Shown piece after piece: positions 35,045-44,537 of a stretch of 64,000 bases of DNA (position 1 is the first letter of the stretch; each line of letters opens with the position of its first letter). The translations under genes and the position numbers were made by a program. Under the pieces are notes generated by a model. It was not told the origin of the DNA. It worked only from the letters and a program-made list of their open reading frames with translations, and did no database searches. Source of the stretch: CAVTPD01 sp963736575 (lineage in GTDB: Bacteria; Bacteroidota; Bacteroidia; Cytophagales; JAAEPT01); the NCBI GenBank assembly GCA_963736575.1, contig CAVTPD010000001.1:2108001-2172000 (forward strand), written 5' to 3'.

Positions 35045-36925
35045 ATGGCTCAATTTCTATTTGTATTTCTAATCGTTCCCTTATTTGGATTTTTGCTTGG
35101 TACTATAATCCCCAAGAAAAATGAAAAAACATTATCTAGAGTCTCCTTTATAACTTTAGGTTTTCAGTTTATAAGTGTCTTAATTTTTACCATTTACTGG
35201 GGGCTTCATGGCCACCCACAACTATATACTAAAGAGCTTACGCTATACAACAGCCATCTAGTTCATTTTGAAATGTTTCTAGACTTTAGGTATGATAACG
35301 TAACCGCCGTTTTCTTATTGGTGGGTGCTTATATTGCCTTCTTAATAACTTCCTATAGCAGAAATTATTTACACCGTGAAATGGGCTTTAAACGCTTTTT
35401 TAGCACCATTATGTTTTTCTATTTGGGCTTTAACACCATTGTACTTTCGGGTAATTTAACTTCTATATTTGTAGGTTGGGAAATTGCAGGTATAGCTTCT
35501 TTCTTACTAATAGCCTATTACAGAAACCGTTATATCCCTGTAAAAAATGCTTTAAACATCTTTTCTGTATACCGTTTAGGCGATTTGGCTTTAATTTTAG
35601 CTATGTGGTTAAGCCATCATTTATGGCATTCTAATGTTTCGTTGTTGCAATACCACGACGAGGCTTCTGTATTAAATGTAATCAATAACCACCAAGCGTT
35701 AGCCATTACCTTTTCAATATTTGTGGTTATTACTGCCTGTGTTAAATCGGCACAAGTACCCTTTTCTTCTTGGTTACCTAGAGCTATGGAAGGCCCAACG
35801 CCATCAAGTGCAATTTTCTACACCAGCTTATCCGTACATTTAGGTGTTCTTTTATTACTACGAACTTATCCGTTTTGGAGCCATTTACTTTCCGTACAAC
35901 TTGTTGTAATAGGAATAGGGATTATCACCTATGTTATTTCTACTATTTCCTCTAGAGTTCAGCCCTCCATAAAAGGGCAAATTGCTTATTCGGTAACGGC
36001 ACAAGTAGGCCTAATGTTTATTGAGGTGGCTTTAGGGTGGCATGTACTTGTATTAATTCATTTTACCAGCCACGCTTTATTAAGAAGTTACCAATTATTA
36101 GTCTCTCCGTCTATTGTTACCTATGAAATCCGAAAACAATTCTACCAGTTTGTACCTACCAAACGTATTAAACACAGCCCTTTTATTCAGAATTTTAAAA
36201 ACTCTATTTACGTTTTAAGTTTGGTAGAATGGTATATGGATGATGTGATGCACCATGCCGTTTGGAATAGTTTTAAAGTAATTGGTAAAAAACTTCATAA
36301 AATAAGTCACTCGGCATTTTTAGTAGTTGCCGGTGTGCTAAGTGCCGTTACTCTAGCGCTATTTTTCACTAATCAAAATCAATTGGAGTTGCACCCAATA
36401 TTTATACGTGTTATTCCTGTATTGCTAACCTTAGTTGGTCTTATGTTTGCGCTAAGATCTTTTACTGAAAAGAAAAGCATTTTCTTCGCTTGGAGGGCAT
36501 TATTAATTAATCACATATTAATTTTTATAGCCATGATGTACAACAAAATGGAATTTAGTCAATTAGCGATCTATTTTGGTGGTGTTTTATTAAGTTATGT
36601 GGTTGGTTTAATAGCGCTCAAAAAAATCACTACTTTAGAAGAGGATGTTAATTTAAACGGCTACCAAGGACATTGTTACGAACATCCTAAAATTGAAATA
36701 TTATTCTTTTTAGCCTGTATTGGGATCTTTGGTTTCCCTATTACCTCTACTTTTTTGGGTATAGAATTAGTTTTTGGAAATATACAATTGTATCAAATTG
36801 GATTGGTAAGCATTATATCACTTTCGTTATTGGTAAGCAGTTTATCTGTAATGAGAATGTATTCTAGAATTTTCTTGGGACCACATGTAAAAACCTACCA
36901 TGAATCAGCTAGAAGGTCTTCTTAA
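35045..36925 (+). CDS. dabB: DabB, membrane subunit of the DAB carbon transporter (NuoL-like)
   Basis: 626 residues with about fourteen membrane helices. It belongs to the NuoL/MrpA proton-conducting family (Proton_antipo_M), with signatures GNLTSIFVGWEIAGIASFLLIAYY and SAQVPFSSWLPRAMEGPTPSSA. In place of a complex I role it is paired with DabA, whose stop is 2 bases upstream; the absence of any other nuo or mrp gene supports DabB. It would couple cation influx to DabA activity. The C-terminus ends with a hairpin that overlaps the stop codon. Confidence 0.9.
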   Translation: MAQFLFVFLIVPLFGFLLGTIIPKKNEKTLSRVSFITLGFQFISVLIFTIYWGLHGHPQLYTKELTLYNSHLVHFEMFLDFRYDNVTAVFLLVGAYIAFLITSYSRNYLHREMGFKRFFSTIMFFYLGFNTIVLSGNLTSIFVGWEIAGIASFLLIAYYRNRYIPVKNALNIFSVYRLGDLALILAMWLSHHLWHSNVSLLQYHDEASVLNVINNHQALAITFSIFVVITACVKSAQVPFSSWLPRAMEGPTPSSAIFYTSLSVHLGVLLLLRTYPFWSHLLSVQLVVIGIGIITYVISTISSRVQPSIKGQIAYSVTAQVGLMFIEVALGWHVLVLIHFTSHALLRSYQLLVSPSIVTYEIRKQFYQFVPTKRIKHSPFIQNFKNSIYVLSLVEWYMDDVMHHAVWNSFKVIGKKLHKISHSAFLVVAGVLSAVTLALFFTNQNQLELHPIFIRVIPVLLTLVGLMFALRSFTEKKSIFFAWRALLINHILIFIAMMYNKMEFSQLAIYFGGVLLSYVVGLIALKKITTLEEDVNLNGYQGHCYEHPKIEILFFLACIGIFGFPITSTFLGIELVFGNIQLYQIGLVSIISLSLLVSSLSVMRMYSRIFLGPHVKTYHESARRSS

Positions 36926-36947
36926 AAAGAAGACCCCTGCTTTTTCT
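36915..36947 (+). terminator. Terminator overlapping the dabB stop codon
   Basis: Stem GGTCTTCTT / AAGAAGACC with a three-base loop, followed by CCCTGC and then TTTTTC. The T-run is offset, so efficiency is uncertain. Confidence 0.5.
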
Positions 36948-37029
36948 TTTATTGTAAATAAAACACCTGCTTTCTTAGACAAAAAGCATATTGGTTTTAA
37001 ACCAAGTAACTATTAAAAAAGAATTAAAC

Positions 37030-37677
37030 TTACTTCTTTATAGGAAAGTTATATTGGTAAACCTCGTCTAATTTTGTATGGCTGTTTACATTGGTATTCA
37101 AGTCTTTAATTAAACCATCCTTAAGACTGTATACCCAACCATGTATGTAAGGGAACTCCCCTTTTTCCCATTCTTCCTGAACAAAGGAAACCATTGATAA
37201 GTTGTTTACTTGTTCCATTACATTTAATTCAACAAATCTATCTGCTCTGGTTTCTTCATCTTCAATAGCATCAAGTTCGGCTTTGTGAATTCTGTAAACG
37301 TCTTTAATATGCAATAACCAATTGTCTAAAAAGCCAAATTTTTGGTTACTCATGGCTGCTTTAACACCACCACAACCGTAATGGCCACATATTATTATAT
37401 GTTTTACTTTAAGCACTTTTACCGCATAGTTTACCACACTTAATAAATTAGTATCGGTATGTACTACCATGTTGGCAATATTTCGCTGTACAAAAATAGA
37501 TCCGGGCATTGTGTCCGTAATCTGTGTAGCAGGTACTCTACTGTCTGAACATCCAATCCATAAGAACGTTGGTGATTGTCCTTCAGATAATTTGTCAAAA
37601 AAATCGGGGAACTCTTCCTTCGTTTTTTTGACCCATTCTTTGTTTCCTTTTTTTAATAATTCAATTGTATCTGACAT
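37030..37677 (-). CDS. Beta-class carbonic anhydrase
   Basis: About 215 residues. It interconverts CO2 and bicarbonate in the cytoplasm. The zinc ligands and catalytic dyad are visible: C-x-D-S-R in WIGCSDSRVPATQ, and H-x2-C in ICGHYGCGGVKAAM. The family's RNIAN and VNYAVKVLKVKHI are also present, and the length fits the bacterial Can type. I chose the ATG at 37677 (MSDTIELL) over an in-frame GTG at 37686. Together with DabAB it makes a compact inorganic-carbon uptake and hydration locus. Confidence 0.93.
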   Translation of the reverse strand: MSDTIELLKKGNKEWVKKTKEEFPDFFDKLSEGQSPTFLWIGCSDSRVPATQITDTMPGSIFVQRNIANMVVHTDTNLLSVVNYAVKVLKVKHIIICGHYGCGGVKAAMSNQKFGFLDNWLLHIKDVYRIHKAELDAIEDEETRADRFVELNVMEQVNNLSMVSFVQEEWEKGEFPYIHGWVYSLKDGLIKDLNTNVNSHTKLDEVYQYNFPIKK

Positions 37678-37709
37678 GCCGGTCACATTTAAATTTGATA
37701 CAAAAGTAA

Positions 37710-38474
37710 TTAGTTAAATTTAATTCTAATCTGACTTTCGAATCTCATACCCAATAAACGAGCTGCATCTCCTTCAACAATGGCTAATTCCAAGCGTTCA
37801 GAATCATTAAAAAGCACCACACAATCGCCTCTGCCCGCAGAATAATAATCTTCAGAAATTTTATTAACACTTTCAGATCTAAATCTAATTTCGAAATTTC
37901 TGCCTTGTTTTGCTTTTAAAAATTCGTTTTTGGTAATGTTGGTGATTAGATTCCCATATCCATCAATATAAATCACATTACCTACAATAGAATTATCATC
38001 TATTCTTGGTGTAGGAAACTTAAGCTCTAAATAATCTGGGTATGGCGCACCCAAGTTTTCCATCAATTCGCCTCCTGCTAATTTACAGGCCAGCGGTATT
38101 AATATTTCTAAAGCCGGAAAAGAAGTTTTCACAACGTCTTTTACCTTTATGACCATATCTGGGGTTTCGTCTGTAATTAATGAAAAAAATCCATTATCTG
38201 CGCCCACAAAGTATTGATCTTTATGCCTGATTATTAGATAACTATTGATTCTTACGTCTTGTGGTGGAAGAAACAAAACATGTATTGTATTTTTAGGAAA
38301 CCGTGGGTATAAAGAACTTAAAATATAACCTGCCTGGGTAAGATTAAATTTTTCTATATCATGCGATAAATCAAGTACCTTGGAATCAGGTGATTCCAAC
38401 ATGATTTTAGCTTTAATTTGGGCAATATATGGATCCCTATGACCTAAATCGGACAGAAGGGTAATTATAGACAT
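37710..38474 (-). CDS. SAM hydroxide adenosyltransferase-like protein (DUF62)
   Basis: About 254 residues of the DUF62/duf-62 family, which hydrolyses S-adenosylmethionine to adenosine and methionine. Features seen are the N-terminal IITLLSDLGHRDPYIAQIKA, the core VLFLPPQDVRINSYLIIRHKDQYFVGADNGFFSLI, and the C-terminal GNVIYIDGYGNLITNITKNE and DCVVLFNDSERLELAIVEGDA. The start is ATG 38474; an in-frame GTG 9 bases earlier is less likely. It is divergent from phoH across 68 bp. Confidence 0.85.
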   Translation of the reverse strand: MSIITLLSDLGHRDPYIAQIKAKIMLESPDSKVLDLSHDIEKFNLTQAGYILSSLYPRFPKNTIHVLFLPPQDVRINSYLIIRHKDQYFVGADNGFFSLITDETPDMVIKVKDVVKTSFPALEILIPLACKLAGGELMENLGAPYPDYLELKFPTPRIDDNSIVGNVIYIDGYGNLITNITKNEFLKAKQGRNFEIRFRSESVNKISEDYYSAGRGDCVVLFNDSERLELAIVEGDAARLLGMRFESQIRIKFN

Positions 38475-38494
38475 CTCCGGCACAAAAACTTTTA

Positions 38495-38502
38495 TATATT
38501 TG
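38495..38502 (+). promoter_or_regulatory. -7 element before phoH
   Basis: TATATTTG, a perfect TAnnTTTG match, lies 41 bases before the phoH start in the divergent gap with the DUF62 gene. No -33 element is obvious. Confidence 0.55.
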
Positions 38503-38542
38503 TACTAAACTAGTCAATTATCATCTAACACGAAACGAGGCA

Positions 38543-39487
38543 TTGATAGAAAAACTTATTAAGCTAAATCAAATCTCCCTAATCGATTTTTGGGGCGCCG
38601 AAAGTAAAAACTACAAAAAACTGGTTAGCCTTTTTCCCAAATGCAAAATGGTTAATCGTGGTGACGAAATCAAAATTCAAGGAAGCAAGAAAGACGTTAC
38701 TTTCTTAAGCGAATTTTTAGATATTTTGATAGACCATTACAATCGTTTCGGAGAACTTAGCCCTGAAAAGATTGAAGAATATTTTGTTCAGGATGCTCCA
38801 AAAGAGGAAATTGAAGAAAGTATTAACCAAAAGGAAATCATTCTTTATGGTAACCGCGGCCTTATTATTAAAGCCAAATCTAATCACCAAAAAGAACTGG
38901 TAGCTGCCATCCGTAAAACGGATATTACTTTTGCTGTTGGCCCTGCAGGTACAGGAAAAACCTTTCTTTCGGTAGCTTTGGCTATTGCCGCTTTAAAAGA
39001 AAAAACGGTACGTAAAATCATTATTACACGGCCTGCTGTAGAAGCTGGCGAAAACTTAGGTTACCTGCCAGGTGATTTAAGAGAAAAAGTAGATCCGTAT
39101 TTACGCCCTATCTACGATGCCTTGGAAGATATGATCCCTTCCGAAAAATTAGCCTATTATAAAGAAAATAACATAATAGAAATTGCCCCCTTAGCGTTTA
39201 TGCGTGGTAGAACCTTACAGCATGCTTTTGTAATTATGGACGAAGCCCAAAATGCCACTGCTATGCAAATGAAAATGGTGCTAACCCGTTTAGGACCAGA
39301 TTCAAAAATGGTAATTACTGGTGATGTTAGCCAAACCGATTTAAAAGGAAATCAACGCAGTGGTTTAGAAGAAGCCTTAAACGTACTTAAAAACATAAAC
39401 GGAATTTCTATTATTAAGCTAGACGCCATTGATGTGGTAAGACATAAATTGGTGCGAAAAATTATTGAAGCATATGACAAAATTTAA
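38543..39487 (+). CDS. phoH: PhoH family ATPase
   Basis: 314 residues. The N-terminal ~100 residues are the KH-like region (MVNRGDEIKIQGSKKDVTFL). The P-loop ATPase domain follows, with Walker A GPAGTGKTFLSVALA, Walker B AFVIMDEAQNATAMQMKMVL, the sensor segment MVITGDVSQTDL and the terminal DVVRHKLVRKIIEAY. The only fitting start is TTG at 38543 (IEKLIKLNQISLIDFWGAES follows); no ATG lies nearby in frame. The cytosolic PhoH ATPases are linked to RNA metabolism. Its 3' end overlaps the next gene by 14 bases, an odd coupling to a secreted protease. Confidence 0.88.
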   Translation: MIEKLIKLNQISLIDFWGAESKNYKKLVSLFPKCKMVNRGDEIKIQGSKKDVTFLSEFLDILIDHYNRFGELSPEKIEEYFVQDAPKEEIEESINQKEIILYGNRGLIIKAKSNHQKELVAAIRKTDITFAVGPAGTGKTFLSVALAIAALKEKTVRKIIITRPAVEAGENLGYLPGDLREKVDPYLRPIYDALEDMIPSEKLAYYKENNIIEIAPLAFMRGRTLQHAFVIMDEAQNATAMQMKMVLTRLGPDSKMVITGDVSQTDLKGNQRSGLEEALNVLKNINGISIIKLDAIDVVRHKLVRKIIEAYDKI

Positions 39488-41348
39488 ACTTTTGAGTAGC
39501 GCTATCTCACTAGCGTTACTTTTTATTTTTTCGCAGAATGCTTTCGCACAAGACATTCATCGTTTTTGCCCCAATCATTTAGGGGAAGACTACCACACCA
39601 AAGAGAATGATTTTGAACAAAGACTTCAGAAATACATTCAAACCAAAAAAGCCTTAAAAAAACAAAATCTACATTCTTCCACTGTAAATGCCGAGGAAGA
39701 AGTGTACTTAATCCCTATTGTTGTGCATGTGGTTCACAGCAACGCTTCTGAAAAAATTGGTGGTTCTTCGCTTAATACCAATATATCTGATGAACAAATT
39801 CTTTCGCAACTAGAGGTTTTAAATAGAGACTTCCGCAGAAACAATGAAGATACCAGCAATACGCCAGACAGCTTTAAACCTGTGGCCGTAGATACCAAAA
39901 TACAGTTTTGCTTAGCTAACTTTGACCCAGATGGAAACCCAACCAATGGTATAACTCGCCAATATACCAGTAAACAATCTTATGATTTTTACGACGACAA
40001 TGAAGAACTTAAAGCCATAGATTACTGGCCTGCCGACCAATATTTAAACCTTTGGGTTACCAAATTAGATACTTACCAAGGCGAACAAATATTAGGGTAC
40101 TCCTCTTTTCCTAACGACATGAATACGGATGTAAAGGGACTTCCTGGCTACGAAGGTGCTGCTACCGATGGGGTAGTTTTAGATTACCGCTTTTTTGGGT
40201 ATGATGTTGGAACATCACAAGGTACTCTTTATTCTTACGGAAGAACTGCTGTGCATGAAATAGGTCACTATTTAGGCTTACTACACACTTTTGCAGAACC
40301 TACTCCCAGTTGTTCTTTTGACAATGATTATTGTACCGACACACCCATACAACGCGCCCCAACAGATGCCTCTGATCTGAACAGGGCATGTGATAATATA
40401 TTAACATCTTGCAGAAATGAACAGATGTACCAAAACTACATGGACTACACCAATGACCAGTGTATGAACTTGTTTACACAAGATCAAAAAGACCGAATGC
40501 GCGCTATTCTAGAGTTCAGCCCAAGTAGAAATACATTATTAAATTCGGCGGGGTGTTGCAGTCTTAATCAAGCATATGCTTCTTTGCCTTTTGAAGAAGA
40601 TTTTGCCAACCAATTAAAAACAGACTCCCTGTGGAATATTACCACTGGTGCTTTTAACTCTAGCTGGCAGTTCGAAACGGCTTCTATTCCCTCTTCGGCT
40701 TTTGTTTTACAAGATGAAACCAGAGGTGTGGACACCACTTATTTGATGAGCCCACTTTTCATTTTAAATGAGTACGAACAAGAAAATCAGATTTTAGAAC
40801 TGAAAGTAAGTTACAGCCAACCAAACACCAGCAACGATTTATTGCTAAGTCTAGAGTACGATGCCGGTTGTAACGAAAACTGGAAATCGATAAACAACCT
40901 TTTCCCAAATCAAATCAATAATGCGGGTAAAGCGCTACCCTATTCACCTACTAATGAAGAGTTGCAAACATTTACCTACAGCATAAAAGACTATGTGACC
41001 AATTCTTATTCGGCCATACGTTTTAGATTAGGGCAAATAAACGAGAGTAATAAACAAGTACATGTAAGTGAATTCTCTATTTACCCCTCTTCTAGCACAC
41101 AAAAACTACTCTTTTTGTACCCTAACCCTACAGAAAACATTCTTAATATAGAATTTGTATACGAAGAGGCGCAGGATATAAAAATTAATTTATATGATGT
41201 TACCGGTAAAGAAGTCACCCAATACAACATTAAAAATACCTACAGCAATAAATACGAATTAAACGTTAGTCAATTAAGTGGTGGATTTTATTTTATAAAA
41301 GCCGAAATTAACGGTTCAGTACTCACGCAAAAATTTGTTATACAGTAA
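39474..41348 (+). CDS. Secreted M43 (pappalysin-like) metalloprotease with type IX sorting domain
   Basis: About 624 residues from ATG 39474, beginning a signal peptide (MTKFKLLSSAISLALLFIFS). The zinc-binding motif H-E-x2-H-x2-G-x2-H is seen in TAVHEIGHYLGLLHTF, followed by the M43-type Cys-rich segment (CTDTPIQ, CRNEQMYQNYMDYTNDQCMN) with the Met-turn YMDY. The next ~190 residues are a beta-sandwich-like module. The final ~75 residues are a type A type IX sorting tail (LFLYPNPTENILNIEF, ending TQKFVIQ). It probably cleaves proteins outside the cell. It overlaps phoH at its start and comEC at its end. Confidence 0.88.
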   Translation: MTKFKLLSSAISLALLFIFSQNAFAQDIHRFCPNHLGEDYHTKENDFEQRLQKYIQTKKALKKQNLHSSTVNAEEEVYLIPIVVHVVHSNASEKIGGSSLNTNISDEQILSQLEVLNRDFRRNNEDTSNTPDSFKPVAVDTKIQFCLANFDPDGNPTNGITRQYTSKQSYDFYDDNEELKAIDYWPADQYLNLWVTKLDTYQGEQILGYSSFPNDMNTDVKGLPGYEGAATDGVVLDYRFFGYDVGTSQGTLYSYGRTAVHEIGHYLGLLHTFAEPTPSCSFDNDYCTDTPIQRAPTDASDLNRACDNILTSCRNEQMYQNYMDYTNDQCMNLFTQDQKDRMRAILEFSPSRNTLLNSAGCCSLNQAYASLPFEEDFANQLKTDSLWNITTGAFNSSWQFETASIPSSAFVLQDETRGVDTTYLMSPLFILNEYEQENQILELKVSYSQPNTSNDLLLSLEYDAGCNENWKSINNLFPNQINNAGKALPYSPTNEELQTFTYSIKDYVTNSYSAIRFRLGQINESNKQVHVSEFSIYPSSSTQKLLFLYPNPTENILNIEFVYEEAQDIKINLYDVTGKEVTQYNIKNTYSNKYELNVSQLSGGFYFIKAEINGSVLTQKFVIQ

Positions 41349-43179
41349 AACTTTTTTCGCGAAAGCACCTTTTATACGTATTGTTTTAGCTTTTGCAACA
41401 GGCATTTTCATTCAGCATTTTGCTGAAGTACCTGCACCTTTCATTTGGACAGGCATTGGCATTTCTGTGCTTGTACTTTCCTTGTTTTTTATACTGAAAA
41501 AGAAAATACTTTACCCCGTTCTATTGTTACTTTTTATTGGAATAGGTGCCCTTCAAACCCATTTAAAAAGCAAAAAAGAACAGTATTCTACGCAGCTACC
41601 ACAAAAAAACACCTTTAAATCAAAAGTAGTAAAATCGCTAAAAAAAGACAGTATCCGTCAGAAAGTATTAGCAGAAATTACATGGCAACAAAACGATTCT
41701 ACTCTTAAAACAGAAGCCCTTTTAACACTAAATTCTACCGAAAGAATTACTCCTGGCGATTGGGTTTATGCGCAAGGATATTGGAACAAAAACCCCGATC
41801 TCATCCCCTATTACGGCACCGAAAACACCGTTTATGTAACAGCCGAAAACTACTCGCTTGTACGAAACACTTCCTTTTCAGCCCGAATAAAAAAACACCT
41901 CTTATCGCTTTTGGAAAAGAATACTAAAGAAAATAGCGTCCGTGCCTTTCTATCTGCTCTGTTATTGGGAGAAAAAGCCGAACTGCCCAAATCCTTAAAA
42001 ACAACGTTTATTAATACCGGAACAGCACACCTGTTGGCCATATCGGGTTTGCATGTAGGCATGATTGCAGGTATTTTGTATTACCTGCTTTTTCCGTTTT
42101 TTAAGATTAAAAAACTGTATCCATTTGGGGTTTTTGTACTGGTTTCAACCTTGGTGTTTTACGGATTTATCTGCAATTGGAGCATTTCAATTTTGCGTTC
42201 CGTATGCATGATTTCGGTTTTTATGATTGGTAATGCACTCAACCGAAAAACCAACGCCTACAACTTATTGGCTTTTTCGGCTTTGGTGGTTTTATTCATC
42301 AATCCAACAGATATTTTCTCTATTGGTTTTCAATTGTCATTTGGTGCTGTATTGTCCATTTTCATGTTTTACCCTATTCTTAAAATGGGGTATTATCCTA
42401 AAAATAAATTCGCTAAAATCATTATTGATTGGGCTTATATTTCACTGGCTGTACAAGCGATTACTGCCCCCATTTCCATTTATTATTTTGGTGTATTTCC
42501 CGCGTATTTTTTCCCTGCCAATATGTTGGCTGTCCCTTGGGTGTTTATAATCTTATCGCTTCTTTTGGCTGCGTTAGCTTTTGGGCAATGGCTGCCGTTT
42601 CTATACACATGGGTTTCTTGCTTATGTTCTTTGTTGTTTACCTTCTTAGCGGAAATCAATACATGGCCGGCTTCGGTTTTAGAAATCTCAACTTCATTTA
42701 CCCAGACCTTATTGTTGCTTGTAAGCGTAATAGGTGTTTTTCTGGTTTTAAAACTTAAAAAGAAACTGGGTTTCCATTTAAGCGCTGTTTCCTTTTTGTT
42801 GTTTATGGCTTTATTTCTTCTACCGAAAGAAGAAAAACAAGCAGAATTTTATGCCTTTGCTAATAAACAGAAACAGTTAGAACTTCGGTTTAAAAACGAA
42901 AAAGATACACCTGAAATACGGCCCACCTCTGTAGGGAATATTGTCTCAGAACATCAATTACTGGCTATAGATTCTGTACCTGAAATCTACCCCAATGAAA
43001 AACTAAAAATGGATCGGTTAGTTGTGTCTTCCAAAACTAAGAACTTATTTTGGGTACAAGCTGTTTTCGATTTCAATCAATTAATTGTCACCGATTATCT
43101 ACCTTATAGTTTGCAAGAAACAATTCCATCTGAAAAATTATACTTCCTCAAAAAAGAAGGCTCCTTTCCGCTAGAATGA
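41335..43179 (+). CDS. comEC: ComEC/Rec2 family DNA-uptake membrane protein
   Basis: About 614 residues. DUF4131 region at ~10-165 (ITWQQNDSTLKTEALLTLNS, TPGDWVYAQGYWNKNPDLIP). The ComEC competence domain follows with many membrane helices (GTAHLLAISGLHVGMIAGIL is the family signature; FSIGFQLSFGAVLSIFMFYP). As usual in Bacteroidota the C-terminal metallo-beta-lactamase domain is missing. It would form the inner-membrane channel for single-stranded DNA during transformation. The start is uncertain: TTG at 41335 inside the protease gene is the best choice. Its stop overlaps the following histone-deacetylase-like start by four bases (ATGA). Confidence 0.85.
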   Translation: MLYSKTFFAKAPFIRIVLAFATGIFIQHFAEVPAPFIWTGIGISVLVLSLFFILKKKILYPVLLLLFIGIGALQTHLKSKKEQYSTQLPQKNTFKSKVVKSLKKDSIRQKVLAEITWQQNDSTLKTEALLTLNSTERITPGDWVYAQGYWNKNPDLIPYYGTENTVYVTAENYSLVRNTSFSARIKKHLLSLLEKNTKENSVRAFLSALLLGEKAELPKSLKTTFINTGTAHLLAISGLHVGMIAGILYYLLFPFFKIKKLYPFGVFVLVSTLVFYGFICNWSISILRSVCMISVFMIGNALNRKTNAYNLLAFSALVVLFINPTDIFSIGFQLSFGAVLSIFMFYPILKMGYYPKNKFAKIIIDWAYISLAVQAITAPISIYYFGVFPAYFFPANMLAVPWVFIILSLLLAALAFGQWLPFLYTWVSCLCSLLFTFLAEINTWPASVLEISTSFTQTLLLLVSVIGVFLVLKLKKKLGFHLSAVSFLLFMALFLLPKEEKQAEFYAFANKQKQLELRFKNEKDTPEIRPTSVGNIVSEHQLLAIDSVPEIYPNEKLKMDRLVVSSKTKNLFWVQAVFDFNQLIVTDYLPYSLQETIPSEKLYFLKKEGSFPLE

Positions 43180-44079
43180 TAGAAATCGCTTATTCCGACC
43201 GTTATGTACTGGATTTACCTGAAGGACACCGCTTCCCGATGATTAAATACGAACTGGTAAAAGAACAACTTGGAATACGAAGGTTTGGCACAAGAAGGAC
43301 GCATTAGCGACCCCGGATTAATTGACGAGGACATCATTCTAGATACACACACTTCCGAATACTGGAACAATTTCAAAACGCTAAAATTAAGCCCCAAAGA
43401 GTTCAGAAAAATAGGTTTCCCTGCTTCCGAAAAGTTGATTTTACGGAGCCGAAGTTCATCCATGGGGACTTTACACGCCACCAAATCGGCATTAATAAAC
43501 GGAATTGGAATGAACATCGCCGGCGGTACCCATCACGCTTATTCTAATCGTGGAGAGGCATTTTGCATGCTGAACGACATTGCCATTTCTAGCAATTACC
43601 TACTTAACCGGAACTTAGCCCAACGGATATTAATTGTGGATTTAGATGTTCATCAAGGCAACGGAACGGCTGAAATTTTCCGGCACGACAAACGGGTTTT
43701 CACCTTCAGTATGCATGGAGCAGGCAATTATCCTTTGCACAAAGAACAATCCGATTTGGACATTCCTTTACCGCCCAAAACCACCGACGAAGAATATTTA
43801 AAAATATTAAGAGATACACTCCCGAAGCTTATTACCCAACATCAACCGGATTTTATCTTTTATCAGGCTGGAGTAGATGCCCTACATACCGATAAACTGG
43901 GTACGCTTTCAATGACTAAAAACGGCTTAAAACAACGGGACGAATTTGTATACGAACAATGCCTAAAAAATAATTTACCTGTTGTGGTCACTATGGGCGG
44001 TGGTTATTCCGTTCGGGTAGCGGATATTGTGGATGCGCATTGTAATACGTTTCGATTGGCTTTTCAGTTGTTTGGGTGA
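43176..44079 (+). pseudogene. Histone deacetylase family amidohydrolase, single frameshift
   Basis: Starts with ATG 43176 (MIEIAYSDRYVLDLPEGHRF), overlapping the comEC stop. The first frame reads KYELVKEQL and then strays. Removing one G near 43271 joins it to EYEGLAQEGRISDPGLI in the next frame, which runs to 44079. Deacetylase features follow: AGGTHHAYSNRGEAFCMLND, the metal-binding VDLDVHQGNGTAEIF, FTFSMHGAGNYPL, FYQAGVDALHTDKLG and TMGGGYS. All catalytic His/Asp residues appear present. Bacterial members remove acyl groups from polyamines or proteins. The chain phoH - protease - comEC - deacetylase is tightly packed. Confidence 0.75.
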
Positions 44080-44111
44080 GCTAGCATTAAAAAAATGACG
44101 ACAAATTACCT

Positions 44112-44141
44112 CATAGCCCATGGTTTAAACCATGGGCTATG
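44112..44141. repeat. Perfect 30-bp palindrome
   Basis: The arms CATAGCCCATGGTTT / AAACCATGGGCTATG are exactly self-complementary with no loop and no following T-run, so this is not a usual terminator. The form suggests a REP- or MITE-like element. A further GC-rich patch (CATCCCCGGCCCCGATCGGG) lies near 44205-44225. Confidence 0.6.
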
Positions 44142-44279
44142 GTAGCGGACATGAAGTCATTTTGAAAAAAGTTGTTTCAATTATATACAATTAACTATGA
44201 AACGTCATCCCCGGCCCCGATCGGGAATCTCTGTGCTATCTGTATTTATTGATGATTTTGAAGGATAGTTAATTACGGT

Positions 44280-44441
44280 TTAAATCCGTTTTTCTTTCAA
44301 CCATCTTTTAACTCTTTCATGCATTTCTGAAGAAGAAATAACAGCACCCTTTTTAGCTGCTAAACTAGATTCTAGAAGTTCTTTTTCTAGTTCTGGTGTA
44401 AGGTTTATAAATGGTTGTTTTCGTAATTTTATGGTTTTCAT
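44280..44441 (-). CDS. 53-residue antitoxin-like protein (orphan)
   Basis: A short ORF with ATG at 44441 encodes MKTIKLRKQPFINLTPELEK, a central helix ELLESSLAAKKGAVISSSEM and the ending HERVKRWLKEKRI. The last part resembles the C-terminus of small addiction-module antitoxins that fold around a RelE/ParE-type toxin. No toxin gene is next to it on the same strand. It is divergent from the second antitoxin at 44538. It may be the surviving half of a module. Confidence 0.5.
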   Translation of the reverse strand: MKTIKLRKQPFINLTPELEKELLESSLAAKKGAVISSSEMHERVKRWLKEKRI

Positions 44442-44537
44442 GAGCAGAAGAAGTTCAGAGATGTTTATTGAAGTATTGATCTTTCGATTTTGGTTATTAA
44501 ATTGATGATTTTGTAACTTGATACAAAGGTTATTCCA

